From Bacillota bacterium (lineage in GTDB: Bacteria > Bacillota > Clostridia > DSM-8532): a stretch of DNA of 64,000 bases. The position numbers and the translations under genes were made by a program. How positions within the stretch are numbered: the stretch's first letter is position 1; each line of letters opens with the position of its first letter. The DNA lies in contig JAEZJF010000024.1 in NCBI GenBank assembly GCA_023415825.1, forward strand, positions 310,001 to 374,000, given 5' to 3'. Shown here piece after piece: positions 1-9,004 of the stretch. The notes below the pieces were generated by a model. That model ran no database searches, was not told the origin of the DNA, and saw nothing but the letters and a program-made list of their open reading frames with translations.

Positions 1-58
1 AATTAACCATATAACGTTCTTCGTTATGAGGACCTTGCTCCATTAACTCTGTCATCAT
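1..58 (-). CDS. nadB: L-aspartate oxidase, N-terminal fragment (cut by window edge)
   Basis: Only the first 19 or so codons lie in the window. They read MMTELMEQGPHNEERYMVN, and the RYxVNF stretch is typical of the N terminus of clostridial L-aspartate oxidase, just before its FAD-binding GxGxxG. An AAGGTG ribosome binding site lies at 63-68; either of two adjacent ATG codons (58 or 55) could start the protein. The gene follows nadA after 47 bp on the same strand, the usual nadA-nadB order. NadB oxidises L-aspartate to iminoaspartate, which NadA condenses with dihydroxyacetone phosphate to quinolinate. The identification rests on context and a short peptide. Confidence 0.6.
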   Translation of the reverse strand, partial: MMTELMEQGPHNEERYMVN

Positions 59-105
59 TTTTCACCTTCGTTGATATCATGCTTGCAGCATATCATTCTG
101 AGGGG

Positions 106-1008
106 TTATTTGACCTGTAGCATTCTCTCCAAGCTTAATGAGGCTTTCTTAATTGTCTCATCATCCAGTTTGATCTCATGCTTCATGTCCCTGAGGGATT
201 CATAAAGAACCTCAAGAGAGGTCTTCTTCATATTGGGGCAGATAAAGCGGTACTTCAACATATGGAACGACTTATCCGGGTTCAGTTTATGGAGCTGATG
301 CAAGATTCCCTCCTCAGTCCCAATGATAAATTCCTTGGCATCGGACTGGGTGCAGAAATCGATGATTTGCTTGGTGCTCCCTACAAAATCAGCTAATTCC
401 ACAACCTCAGGAGGAGCCTCTGGATGTATTGCCAAAACGGCATTGGGGTAGGCCTCACGGGCCTCCTGAACATGCATGATCGTCAGGGCGTTATGGGTGG
501 GACAAAAACCTGCCCATAGAATAAATTCCTTTTCGGGCACCTGCTTGGCGATGTAGCTTCCCAAATTTCTGTCCGGGAGGAACAGAATCTGCTTATTGGG
601 CAGAGATCGAACTACATTTACAGCAATGGATGATGTACAGCAAATATCACATTCCGCTTTAATAGCTGCCGTGGTATTGACATAGCAGACCACTGCGGCC
701 TCAGGATATCTTTCCTTTAGCTTCTTAAGATCCTCTACATTAGCCATGTTAGCCATGGGACATCCGGCATCGACGGCCGGAAGAAGCACTGTCTTTTCGG
801 GGGACAAAATCTTGGCGCTTTCAGCCATAAAATGAACCCCGCAAAAAACAATGACATCCTTGTCCGTTGAAGCGCAGTAACGGCTCAGCTCAAAGGAATC
901 ACCCACTTTATCGGCAATATCCTGAATTTCTCCATCCTGATAAATATGAGCCACAATGCAGGCATTGCGCTCTTCCTTCAGCCTTAAAATCTCACTTTTG
1001 TAATCCAT
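106..1008 (-). CDS. nadA: Quinolinate synthase NadA
   Basis: 300 residues, normal length for the family. NadA condenses iminoaspartate with dihydroxyacetone phosphate to quinolinate in de novo NAD synthesis, in the cytoplasm. The three cysteines that bind the catalytic [4Fe-4S] cluster are visible: Cys83 in AGCPMA, Cys169 in GFCPTH and Cys257 in FICPNMKKTSL. The HIYQ motif near residue 21 and GVHFMAES near residue 57 are also typical. nadB follows downstream, and a rhomboid-like membrane protein gene ends 32 bp upstream, so the three may be cotranscribed. The ribosome binding site (GTGGTG) is weak. Confidence 0.96.
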   Translation of the reverse strand: MDYKSEILRLKEERNACIVAHIYQDGEIQDIADKVGDSFELSRYCASTDKDVIVFCGVHFMAESAKILSPEKTVLLPAVDAGCPMANMANVEDLKKLKERYPEAAVVCYVNTTAAIKAECDICCTSSIAVNVVRSLPNKQILFLPDRNLGSYIAKQVPEKEFILWAGFCPTHNALTIMHVQEAREAYPNAVLAIHPEAPPEVVELADFVGSTKQIIDFCTQSDAKEFIIGTEEGILHQLHKLNPDKSFHMLKYRFICPNMKKTSLEVLYESLRDMKHEIKLDDETIKKASLSLERMLQVK

Positions 1009-1040
1009 GTATACACCACTTTTCTTGTACCTTAATAGTG

Positions 1041-1745
1041 TTAGTCTCTTCGATCCTGATCATAGGGACGGACCTGATCAAAAAATCGTTTACGGTTTTT
1101 GGCCACTTGGCGCTTGAGCTTGATCATCTTGATAAAATCATCCCCGAAAAAGAGGAAATAGTTGATAAGAGATACTATAATGGCGGCTGCATAAACCCAT
1201 GCTCTGGCCCCAATATAAACCAGCAGCATATATAAAAGGTATATCGCATCTAAAATCCCCAGATATTTTACTTTGATGGGAAACATAAAAAAGAGTGTGA
1301 ACTCCCGGTCAGGGAAGAGTGTCGCAAAAGCCAGGAAAAGGGACAGATTAAGGTAATAGCCGGTGACACCGCCTCCTGTGATAAAAGCGGCGATGATACT
1401 CCCCAGCATCCCGGTAAAGAAGTATAAATTAAGTCTGAAAGTACCCCAGTAGTTTTCAAGTGAAGCGCCTAACATATAGGTTAAGTAAACTGAAAACAAT
1501 ATCCAGAAAACGCTAAAATTATTGGGAAGCAATATAAAGGTAATAAGCCTCCATACCTGACCTTTGAAGACCTCACTGGGAATCAGCGCAAGGGCCTGAA
1601 CGGTCCTCGCCGGATTTCCTTCAAAGATGACATAGGTCAGAAGAAAAACCGCCAAATTCAAGGCGGCGATATATAATGTCAAATTGCTTATGGCAAAACG
1701 TCTATAGCGGAGCTCAAGCCGCGATAACCCCTTCATCCTCATCAC
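1041..1745 (-). CDS. Rhomboid-fold membrane protein without catalytic residues
   Basis: 234 residues, about six hydrophobic segments and a basic, charged C-terminal tail (residues ~205-234). The loop before the middle helices (GQVWRLITFILLP, then ENYWGTFRLNLYFFTGMLGS) and the later FPIKVKYLGILDA segment match the rhomboid-like fold seen in many clostridial proteins annotated as rhomboid family. The active-site GxSG serine is not present (the corresponding stretch is GGGVTGYY) and the protein contains no histidine at all, so it cannot be a serine protease of this type. It lies 32 bp upstream of nadA on the same strand. Its role is unknown. Confidence 0.75.
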   Translation of the reverse strand: MMRMKGLSRLELRYRRFAISNLTLYIAALNLAVFLLTYVIFEGNPARTVQALALIPSEVFKGQVWRLITFILLPNNFSVFWILFSVYLTYMLGASLENYWGTFRLNLYFFTGMLGSIIAAFITGGGVTGYYLNLSLFLAFATLFPDREFTLFFMFPIKVKYLGILDAIYLLYMLLVYIGARAWVYAAAIIVSLINYFLFFGDDFIKMIKLKRQVAKNRKRFFDQVRPYDQDRRD

Positions 1746-1824
1746 TCCTGAATAGAATTTTGATGGGCATTTACCCTATTATACGGCAAATTGATATCAA
1801 GTACAATGTACTTTTAGCCTAAAA

Positions 1825-3360
1825 TCAGTACGCCGTAACATAGGCAGATATCCATATTCTACTCACTTTGTCTCCATCAAATTCAATATTCAGTGTATCT
1901 ATGAAAAATGAGGTTCCGTTTTCTGAACGTTCTTCTCTTATAACATAATAGGTCCAGGCCGAGTCTTCCATAAAGCCCTTATCGGGCATTCCATAAAGGG
2001 ACAGCGCCTTTTCCCGGGAATCAGAGAGCTTGAGGCCTTTAAAAGTGGCTTTATCGCTTCCCTTCTCCAAAGAGAGATAAGTAATTTGATCATGGGTAAT
2101 ACCCACCCGGAGCCCCTTTTCCTCTAAAAGTATGCCGGAAGCAAGCTCATCGGGTGTAAATCTGGACAGTTTTCCAGGAAGCGCTTTTTCAACGGTCTCC
2201 AGTTTGTCAAAAAGAGCCAGACCTCCCGCCGAGAGGTCCTGGGTAAGAAGCTGGGTTTCCGAAGAATTTTTATACTTTGGGCCACCTGTGGTCTTGGTTT
2301 CCTGCCACATTCCCTGGCCGAGGTATTCATATTCCACTGTGACCTGGGCTACATCGCTATAGGTTCCGTCATAATTGTCCATAAAATTATAGTTATCGGC
2401 AAATTTAAGCTGAAGGCCGGTTCTGACCTCCAAATTAAGGGAATCTGCTGATAGCATAGGTCTCAGCCTAATGCTGTATCGGTATTTATCTGAATCCGGC
2501 CGGTTCTTGAGGCTTTCTACAAGACGGTTGGGTATTGTGCACATATAGAGAATATTTCTCTTTTCATGAACCCACAGTGCCGTATCGCCTTCAACTGTAA
2601 CCAGTGCCTCTTCGGAAATGCTGTCATAGCCCTTGGGAAGAATACTGGTCAGTTTCTCGTCTGTATACTTTAAAATATCTCCCTGTATACCTCCACGGGT
2701 CTTAATAATGATTAGACTCTCTTTGTTCTGACCAAAATTCGATACCGCTTCTATTTCACATTTATCGCCGAAAAAGTCCAGAGTTGCTGTACTGACCTTG
2801 CTCGAATCGGCACCGTTTATAACCACAATATTGCCATTGAAGTTCTGATCCTCATAGGTCACTATTTTTTCAGGCTTCCCATCACCATTGAGGTCATGGG
2901 TTTTGTAATCTCCTGCAAAAATGTAATAGGGTATATTATCAAGCCAGACTGTAGAAAGCTTTTTGCTTATTTTATCGAAATCGAAGATGAGATTGTATTG
3001 AGGAAAATAGTAGGAATCATAGCCCTGAGCCTTATTTTCCAGCAGCTCAAATTGTGTTCCCAGCACAGTAATCAGTTGCTCCAGCGTCAATGACAGACTT
3101 TCCAGGACACCGGGAAAGGTGGTTAAGGCATCAATGTCGGGTAAATTCTCTGTTTTTTGCGCATTTTCGCCGGGCGTTTGTATAGGTTCCTTTGAAGCAG
3201 GGGTGTCGGAAGGTATGGTAACCGGGCTGCTTTGATTGTCTGGAGTAGGCGTGGGACTCCCTTCATTTTCTGTACCGGAAGGGGCGACCTGCCCGGAGCA
3301 CGCGGCCAGCACCAAAGAAACTATTACAAGGACTATTATTGCGATGCGCTTCCCCGACAT
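1825..3360 (-). CDS. Secreted lipoprotein with a calcium-loop-like segment and C-terminal repeat domain
   Basis: 511 residues. The N terminus is a lipoprotein signal (SLVLAAC, lipidated Cys21), followed by a Ser/Thr/Pro-rich linker to about residue 70. Around residue 155 there is DLNGDGKPEKIVTYEDQNFNG, the kind of D-x-N-x-D-G loop found in FG-GAP/VCBS-type repeats. The C-terminal ~110 residues (GLRVGITHDQ, then LSDSREKALSLYGMPDKG and DTLNIEFDGDKVSRIWI) resemble the DUF4309 type of substrate-poor extracellular domain; this is a resemblance by eye. It stands alone behind its own promoter. No catalytic motif is visible, so no function is assigned. Confidence 0.7.
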   Translation of the reverse strand: MSGKRIAIIVLVIVSLVLAACSGQVAPSGTENEGSPTPTPDNQSSPVTIPSDTPASKEPIQTPGENAQKTENLPDIDALTTFPGVLESLSLTLEQLITVLGTQFELLENKAQGYDSYYFPQYNLIFDFDKISKKLSTVWLDNIPYYIFAGDYKTHDLNGDGKPEKIVTYEDQNFNGNIVVINGADSSKVSTATLDFFGDKCEIEAVSNFGQNKESLIIIKTRGGIQGDILKYTDEKLTSILPKGYDSISEEALVTVEGDTALWVHEKRNILYMCTIPNRLVESLKNRPDSDKYRYSIRLRPMLSADSLNLEVRTGLQLKFADNYNFMDNYDGTYSDVAQVTVEYEYLGQGMWQETKTTGGPKYKNSSETQLLTQDLSAGGLALFDKLETVEKALPGKLSRFTPDELASGILLEEKGLRVGITHDQITYLSLEKGSDKATFKGLKLSDSREKALSLYGMPDKGFMEDSAWTYYVIREERSENGTSFFIDTLNIEFDGDKVSRIWISAYVTAY

Positions 3361-3393
3361 AACATCATCCTTTGAAATTTTCTCTTTTGTTTT

Positions 3394-3422
3394 ATTATAG
3401 CTTATATTTGAATTTGTTGCAA
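3394..3422 (-). promoter_or_regulatory. Sigma-A promoter of the lipoprotein gene
   Basis: On the minus strand a -35 TTGCAA (3417-3422) and a perfect -10 TATAAT (3394-3399) are separated by 17 bp and lie 34 bp upstream of the lipoprotein start codon. Confidence 0.7.
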
Positions 3423-3618
3423 AATGTCATTTTAAAAGACTTTTTGTAGATAGATGATTAGGAACAGCCAAATAATAAATTCCCAATTTTGAGAGGGCTA
3501 TTTTCCGAAAATCCATCGTTGTCGTCAGTCGGAATAAAGCAATTATTCCTCCTTCCTCCGCCTTGTCTTTTCGAAAAATATCTCCCCTAAAAATCGGGTT
3601 TTATTATTTAGCTGTTCC
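3423..3618. other. Intergenic stretch downstream of helD
   Basis: About 200 bp between the lipoprotein promoter and the helD stop codon. I see no gene, no convincing terminator and no repeat here. Confidence 0.5.
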
Positions 3619-5874
3619 TTACTCCCCGTTAAGCAGAGGAGAAAGCTCATCGAAATAATGGATATCCATGATGTGCATGGCACGGGTCATTGCCACATAA
3701 AGGAGCTTGGCATCCATTTCTGAAAGGCTGTATTTTTCACTTGAGGCATCGGATAGAATGACGGCATCAAATTCCAGGCCTTTTGCCAAATGAGCAGGCA
3801 CCACCATGACTCCCCCGTTGTATTCGCCCTCAGCCCCGGTTATCAGGGTTATATCCTTAATTCTTCTTCTAAGGCTGTAGTGGATTAGCTCACACTCCTC
3901 GGCAGTTTTACCGATAACCGCTATGAGATTCATACCCTTGCCAAGCAGCTCTTCAATACGGTTTGCCACACTTTCCTCCCGCTCCTTCATGGACCGATCC
4001 TTTATGAGCCGTACCTCCTCTCCATGACGGAAAACAGGCTTCGCTAAAGGAACACCCGGAATGGCCATTTTTTTGGCTACCTTATTGGCCGCATCCATAA
4101 TTTCTACGGTTGTTCGATAGCTTTGCTCCAGGGTGAGCAGCATACTTCGTCTGTCGGTGAAGACACCTTCAATGAGCTCTTCCCAGCTCTTAAGACTCCT
4201 GTAGGAATGAATGCCCTGGCATAAATCGCCTAAAATTGTAAAGGAGCTGTCCTTTATGATTCTCTTGATGACAAAGATCTGAAAGGCTGAGAAATCCTGC
4301 GCTTCATCAATAACGATATGCCGGACGGGAATCTTTTCATCAATGCCATGGATGCGGTATTTTATATAGATAATAGGAGCCAAATCCTCGGTTTCAATAC
4401 GGCCGGATTTCATAACCTGCTGACTCCATTGGGCAGCATAAGCCTCGATATCACTGGTGGCCGTGTCCCGAAGATATAGAATAAAATCCTTATAGTGCTC
4501 AAAAGGTGCTTTTTTCAATATACCGGCCAAATACTCGGTAATGGCCTTTTTCCCCTCCCGATCAAGAGCCTTGAGTCTGAAATCTCTTCGGGTAAAGGCA
4601 TCCGCAATAATCGCCTGTCTTTCGGGCGACTCCTCCATAGTCTCTTTCAGTGCTAGAACCTCATCGGCACAATCTTTTTCAAGTCTTGCCGCAAAAACAG
4701 TCTTTTTCTTGGATACCCTGTAGGTCATATGTTTTCTTAGCTCTTCAAGCCTGTTTTTAACAGGGAGCCGTTTATACTCCTGTATAAAAAGAGACTGCAG
4801 CTCTTCATAGGTCATGACTGTTTCATTTATAATGGAAAAGTCTTTCTGAGGAAGCATGGAGGCTTCAACCGCGTCTAAAAAGCTATCCAGCAGTTCCTTA
4901 TAGCGCATGGAGCATTTGAGGCTGGAGGCCTCCTTCAGCTTTTCGGCCTGCTCCTTGTCCTTACCCATGGCTAAAAACATGAGCTTTTCATTGGGATCCC
5001 TGAATTTAAAGCGTTTTCCTATGAGATCCATACCGAAATTCTCAAAAGTGGTCTGTCGAACCCGGTCTACACCAAGCTCAGGCAGGATTTCCGAGATATA
5101 ATTGAGGAAAAGTGTATTGGGAGCGATAATCATAAAGCTCTCAGGGTTAAAGGACTTATCATGGGTGTAAACCAGATAGGCTATGCGATGGAGGGCAATG
5201 GTGGTTTTCCCGCTTCCTGCCGCTCCCTGAACAATAAGGGGAGTCCACATATCGGCACGGATGATCTGGTTCTGCTCGGCCTGGATGGTTGAGACGATGT
5301 CCTTGAGACGGTTATCGGCATTGGCGCCCAGATAGCCCTGTAAAAACTCGTCATTGGTTGTGATATCAATATCAAAAATATTGAGAAGCTCTCCGTTCTC
5401 TATGGAAAATTGTCTTTTTATCTTCAGCTCTCCGTGGACATCACCCTTGGGGCAGAGGTAATGGGCGGATCCTAAGCGCTCTTCGTAGTAAAGACTGGCA
5501 ACAGGGGCGCGCCAGTCAATAATGACAGGCTTCATGTCCTCCTCCCGAATGAGACACATCTTCCCGATATAGAGCTTTTCAAGGTCCCTTGCACCATCCT
5601 CCATAAAATCAATGCGGGCAAAGTAAGGCTTCTTTTCAGCTTCAAAAAGGTTTTTGAGCTTTAAAGCAACTGCACCCTGCAAGAGCTTACCTACCGACAA
5701 ATCCACATAATCCAGGGAGCTGTCGCTACTGCCGGATTTTGAAAGGCGGTCGATTTCTTTATCAATCTTGCTTTTGCTCTGACGGGATTCTTGAAGCGTT
5801 TTATCCACTAAATCCAAGGTTTCTGTCAGGTGAGCGTGTTCCTCAGGATATGAATAGTGATTCTTGAAAGACAT
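3619..5874 (-). CDS. helD: HelD-type superfamily 1 helicase / RNA polymerase recycling ATPase
   Basis: 751 residues from the chosen start. HelD removes stalled RNA polymerase from nucleic acid and recycles it, using ATP. The N terminus is a long charged coiled-coil region (residues ~1-100), as in HelD. Walker A is GAAGSGKTT at residues ~216-224, Walker B VIDEAQDF near 522-529. The C terminus carries SF1 motifs (YRTTVEIMDAANKV, AKGLEFDAVIL, LLYVAMTRAMH). An ATG 31 codons further upstream exists, but GAGGAGGGG (5879-5887) lies 4-5 bases from the ATG at 5874 and decides the start. UvrD/PcrA-like DNA helicases are the alternative, but the N-terminal region favours HelD. Confidence 0.88.
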   Translation of the reverse strand: MSFKNHYSYPEEHAHLTETLDLVDKTLQESRQSKSKIDKEIDRLSKSGSSDSSLDYVDLSVGKLLQGAVALKLKNLFEAEKKPYFARIDFMEDGARDLEKLYIGKMCLIREEDMKPVIIDWRAPVASLYYEERLGSAHYLCPKGDVHGELKIKRQFSIENGELLNIFDIDITTNDEFLQGYLGANADNRLKDIVSTIQAEQNQIIRADMWTPLIVQGAAGSGKTTIALHRIAYLVYTHDKSFNPESFMIIAPNTLFLNYISEILPELGVDRVRQTTFENFGMDLIGKRFKFRDPNEKLMFLAMGKDKEQAEKLKEASSLKCSMRYKELLDSFLDAVEASMLPQKDFSIINETVMTYEELQSLFIQEYKRLPVKNRLEELRKHMTYRVSKKKTVFAARLEKDCADEVLALKETMEESPERQAIIADAFTRRDFRLKALDREGKKAITEYLAGILKKAPFEHYKDFILYLRDTATSDIEAYAAQWSQQVMKSGRIETEDLAPIIYIKYRIHGIDEKIPVRHIVIDEAQDFSAFQIFVIKRIIKDSSFTILGDLCQGIHSYRSLKSWEELIEGVFTDRRSMLLTLEQSYRTTVEIMDAANKVAKKMAIPGVPLAKPVFRHGEEVRLIKDRSMKEREESVANRIEELLGKGMNLIAVIGKTAEECELIHYSLRRRIKDITLITGAEGEYNGGVMVVPAHLAKGLEFDAVILSDASSEKYSLSEMDAKLLYVAMTRAMHIMDIHYFDELSPLLNGE

Positions 5875-5950
5875 TTTACCCCTCCTCGTAAGCTTTTCGA
5901 CATAACATTGTATGCTACTTTGGCGCTTCTTTGAAGCAGTGCAAAGATTC

Positions 5951-5980
5951 ATTCTATTACAACGCACCCGTGAGTGTCAA
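5951..5980 (-). promoter_or_regulatory. Sigma-A promoter of helD
   Basis: Minus strand: perfect -35 TTGACA (5975-5980), 18-bp spacer, -10 TAGAAT (5951-5956), 77 bp upstream of the helD start. It faces away from ku. Confidence 0.65.
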
Positions 5981-6110
5981 GGTTGTAATACATTTTTAAT
6001 TTTGTGAATCGCGCCTGCAGAGTTAGTTAACACATGCCGCTTTCTAAGCCATGCATAAGGAATGTCATTGTAAAGAACACTAATCATAAAGATTACGAGG
6101 AGGAAACACC

Positions 6111-6986
6111 ATGCATACCATGTGGAAGGGCTCCATCAGCTTCGGTCTTGTGAACATTCCCATTAAAATGTTTGCCGCGACCGAGGACCGGGACATTCAT
6201 TTCAAATATATCCACAATAAATGCAAGACCCCCATCAAGAGTGAAAGGGTCTGCCCCACCTGTAAAGAAAAGATTACTCCCAACGACATTGTCAGAGGTT
6301 ATGAATATGAGCCCGGGCATTTTGTCATTATTGAAGACAAGGATATTGACGCCATACGCCCTGCCTCAGCCAAAACCGTTGAAATCCTGGACTTTGTCAA
6401 TTTAAAAGAGATTGACCCTATCTATTATGAAAAATCCTATTATTTATCGCCTCAGGAAAACGGCGGCTCCAAGGCTTATAATCTCTTGCGCCAGGCCATG
6501 AACGATACGGGCAAAATTGCCATAGCCCGCATTACCATTAGAGATAAACAGTCCCTGGCGGTTCTGCGCGTTCTTAAAAACATGTTGGTTCTTGAGACCA
6601 TTTTCTTCCCAGACGAGGTTCGGGACATGAAACAGGTTCCCGGCATACCCGAGAATGCAAGCGTGGATGAGCGGGAGCTGCAAATGGCCCAGCAGCTCAT
6701 TGAAAATCTAACGGCAGAATTTAATCCTGATAAATACAAGGACGATTATCGTGAAGCACTCCTTAACATGATTCATCAGAAAATTGAGGGAGAAGAGATC
6801 GTTTCTGCACCCGAGGCGCCGCAGCGTAATGTTATTGACCTGATGGCAGCCCTTCAGGCAAGCCTTAAGAAGAGCGAGGAGTTCCGACGGGAAGCGAAAT
6901 CGGATACCGGGAACAAAAAAGAGCGTGCCGGTAAAAAAACAGGTAAAGCCACAAAGCCCGAAAAGGTTAAGGCCGGCGCAGGTTAG
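6111..6986 (+). CDS. ku: Ku protein, non-homologous end joining
   Basis: 291 residues. Bacterial Ku forms a homodimeric ring on DNA double-strand ends and recruits LigD. The N terminus MWKGSISFGLVNIPIKMF is the hallmark of the family. A CPTCK cysteine pair is at about residues 48-52, followed by the DIVRGYEYEPG core. The last ~40 residues are Lys-rich (KKERAGKKTGKATKPEK), the usual DNA-binding tail. A strong GAGGAGG precedes the ATG. The ligase and polymerase parts of LigD follow on the same strand, so this is the start of an NHEJ operon, divergent from helD. Confidence 0.96.
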   Translation: MHTMWKGSISFGLVNIPIKMFAATEDRDIHFKYIHNKCKTPIKSERVCPTCKEKITPNDIVRGYEYEPGHFVIIEDKDIDAIRPASAKTVEILDFVNLKEIDPIYYEKSYYLSPQENGGSKAYNLLRQAMNDTGKIAIARITIRDKQSLAVLRVLKNMLVLETIFFPDEVRDMKQVPGIPENASVDERELQMAQQLIENLTAEFNPDKYKDDYREALLNMIHQKIEGEEIVSAPEAPQRNVIDLMAALQASLKKSEEFRREAKSDTGNKKERAGKKTGKATKPEKVKAGAG

Positions 6987-7012
6987 GGATGATCGAAATT
7001 TAACTTCCGATT
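6983..7012. repeat. 30-bp dispersed repeat, copy 1
   Basis: Starts TTAGGGATGATCG and ends ACTTCCGATT, with a 7-bp variable middle. A second copy with the same ends lies at 56709-56738, about 50 kb away; 26 of 30 positions agree. It overlaps the Ku stop codon and lies just before the ligase ribosome binding site. Confidence 0.6.
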
Positions 7013-7040
7013 TGCATATATTTTACCGGGAGAATTGGTA

Positions 7041-8006
7041 ATGGATTGGATTGTACCCATGGAGCCTCTTTTAACACTGTCCGTCCCTGATGACGAAGTC
7101 TTCGTGCATCAGGTCAAATGGGATGGCATTAGAGGGCTTTGTTATATCGAAGACGGAAGGGTCCGGGTCTTCACTAAAAAAGGGCGTGAAAGGACCCGGT
7201 TTTATCCTGAGCTATTTGAGCTTCCAGCCCTCATTAAGGGACATAGCGCGGTTTTGGACGGAGAAATAATTATTTTAAACGAAGAGCTTAAACCCTCCTT
7301 CCAGTTGAGCCTCATCCGCGAGCGGGTGACTAACGTTGAAAAAGCAAGCTACTATGCCAGGAAGTACCCCATACAATACATTGTATTTGATCTTTTGGCT
7401 TTAAATGGTCAACCGATAACTCATAAACCGCTTGAAGAGCGAAGTGCCCTTTTGCGGGATCACCTTAAAGCCAGTAGTATTACAGCCATTACAGATGATT
7501 TCAATAATGGCAAGGAGCTGTTTTCGCTTATGAAGGAAAGGGGCTGGGAGGGCGTTGTGTCAAAGAAAAAGGATAGCCCTTACTTGCCGGGAAAAGCGCA
7601 TCAGCAATGGTTTAAAACCAAGCTATCCCGGAGAATACTTGCTATTGTAACAGGCGTGACCTTAAGGGAGGGGAACCCCAATGCTCTGGTCCTGGCTATT
7701 TTGGGCGAAGAAGGTCTTGTTTATATAGGCAGGGCCTCCATTGGGCTTACTCAGCAGCACTTTATGCTGTTAAAGGACAATATTCCTATCCTTAAATCGG
7801 ATAAAAACTCGCTCAATATTCAAAAAACCTCCCTTGTGACAAATAACGCCCGTGATTTAAAGGATGTAGTCTGGTTTAAACCTCAGCTCACCGTATGGGT
7901 GAGCTTTCTGGAATGGACCTCCGATGGCGGTATCAGGCATCCTAAAATTCTCGGTTTTACACCCTTGGGCATAGAGGAAGCCAACGGAAAGGAGTATGTG
8001 GAATGA
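7041..8006 (+). CDS. ligD: ATP-dependent DNA ligase (LigD ligase domain as a separate protein)
   Basis: 321 residues. It seals DNA ends in non-homologous end joining through an AMP-lysine intermediate. The adenylation motif KWDGIRG is at residues 26-32, Lys26 being the nucleophile; VLDGEIIILN (motif III) and EGVVSKKKDSPY (motif IV) follow. The C-terminal OB-fold part begins near residue 205 (RRILAIVTGVT) and ends in the WVSFLEWTSDGGIRHP stretch typical of LigD ligases. A TTG two codons upstream is possible, but GGGAGA at 7028-7033 fits the ATG at 7041 better. It overlaps the polymerase gene by 4 bp (ATGA). Confidence 0.93.
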   Translation: MDWIVPMEPLLTLSVPDDEVFVHQVKWDGIRGLCYIEDGRVRVFTKKGRERTRFYPELFELPALIKGHSAVLDGEIIILNEELKPSFQLSLIRERVTNVEKASYYARKYPIQYIVFDLLALNGQPITHKPLEERSALLRDHLKASSITAITDDFNNGKELFSLMKERGWEGVVSKKKDSPYLPGKAHQQWFKTKLSRRILAIVTGVTLREGNPNALVLAILGEEGLVYIGRASIGLTQQHFMLLKDNIPILKSDKNSLNIQKTSLVTNNARDLKDVVWFKPQLTVWVSFLEWTSDGGIRHPKILGFTPLGIEEANGKEYVE

Positions 8007-8908
8007 CAAAGGCTGAAACAGTAGTTATTGAAGGCAAAAAGCTGAAGCTCTCCAATCCGGAAAAGCTGCTTTGGCCTGAAGCAGGCATCAGGAAAATCGA
8101 CTATCTTGCCCGCATGATCGAGCTCTCCCCCTACCTTCTGCCACACGCCGAGAACCGGCTTTTGACCACCATCCGTTATCCCCATGGCATACATGGTGAA
8201 TCCTTCTTTGCAAAAAACCTGCCCGATTATGCTCCGAAATGGATGAGCAAGCATGCCTGGAATGATATAGAATATGCGCTTTTGGATTCAGTGCCCACTT
8301 TAGCATGGTTTGTCAACCTGGCAGCTCTTGAATTTCATACTTCCTTTAACACGTATAAAAAGGAGGATAACCCCACCTCCATTGTTTTTGATCTTGATCC
8401 TTCTCAGGGACAGCATTTTGAGGATGTAATCGAGGTTGCCCTGCTCATAAAAGAAACCCTGGATTCCCTTGCCATCACAGGCTATATTAAAACGTCGGGT
8501 GCCACAGGCATGCAGCTTTACATCCCCACAGGGGGAAAGTACGATTATGAAACGGCTCGGAAAATTAATGAGTTCTTTGGCCATTACTTTGCTCAAAAGT
8601 ATCCACAAAAGATAACGGTGGAGCGCCTGGTCGAAAAGCGTGGCACCAAGCTCTATTTTGATTTTCTTCAAATGTGGCAGGGCAAGACCATCACCATGGT
8701 CTATTCGCCAAGGGCCAGAGAAAAGGCCACCATCTCCATGCCCGTCACCTGGGACGAAGTAAAAAAGGGCATTACACCTGATAACTTTACCTTAAATAAC
8801 GCAATAGATCGGCTCAATAAGACTGGAGATCTTTTCATGCCACTTCTGACCGCTAAAGCACCTGAAAAAAGCCTGGATGACGTGTTAGCTCAAATCCTAA
8901 AAAATTAA
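8003..8908 (+). CDS. ligD: LigD-type DNA primase-polymerase (PrimPol) domain protein
   Basis: 301 residues, the size of a stand-alone LigD polymerase domain. It fills gaps at broken ends, preferring ribonucleotides in studied homologues. Catalytic metal-binding aspartates are visible in FDLDPS (Asp130 and Asp132) and in LYFDFLQ (Asp220); KTSGATGMQLYIP near residue 165 is the nucleotide-binding SGxxG segment. Translation is coupled to the ligase gene through an ATGA overlap. No phosphoesterase domain is fused or adjacent, unlike mycobacterial LigD. Confidence 0.93.
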   Translation: MTKAETVVIEGKKLKLSNPEKLLWPEAGIRKIDYLARMIELSPYLLPHAENRLLTTIRYPHGIHGESFFAKNLPDYAPKWMSKHAWNDIEYALLDSVPTLAWFVNLAALEFHTSFNTYKKEDNPTSIVFDLDPSQGQHFEDVIEVALLIKETLDSLAITGYIKTSGATGMQLYIPTGGKYDYETARKINEFFGHYFAQKYPQKITVERLVEKRGTKLYFDFLQMWQGKTITMVYSPRAREKATISMPVTWDEVKKGITPDNFTLNNAIDRLNKTGDLFMPLLTAKAPEKSLDDVLAQILKN

Positions 8909-8948
8909 CTTACTCTCTTTTCTTTTCATTCCAGGAAATATCATTTAT

Positions 8949-8986
8949 AATAAAATTACCTTGTTACCACGGCGGTAACTTTATTG
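8949..8986. repeat. 38-bp direct repeat, copy 1
   Basis: Begins AATAAAATTACC and ends GGTAACTTTATTG, so each unit is itself an imperfect palindrome; inside it GTTACC and GGTAAC flank a 5-bp loop. Identical to 9005-9042 except for one base. Confidence 0.85.
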
Positions 8987-9004
8987 ATATTCGTTTCTCA
9001 TATG

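Noticed and set aside
867..1235. Plus-strand frame of 122 codons across nadA and the rhomboid-like gene
   Set aside because: It overlaps two well-supported genes on the other strand, has no ribosome binding site and no family features.
6053..6082. Possible forespore (sigma-G) promoter of ku: GCATA, N18, AACACTA
   Set aside because: The -10 has two mismatches to the CATNNTA pattern and other weak alignments are equally good. Not strong enough to list.
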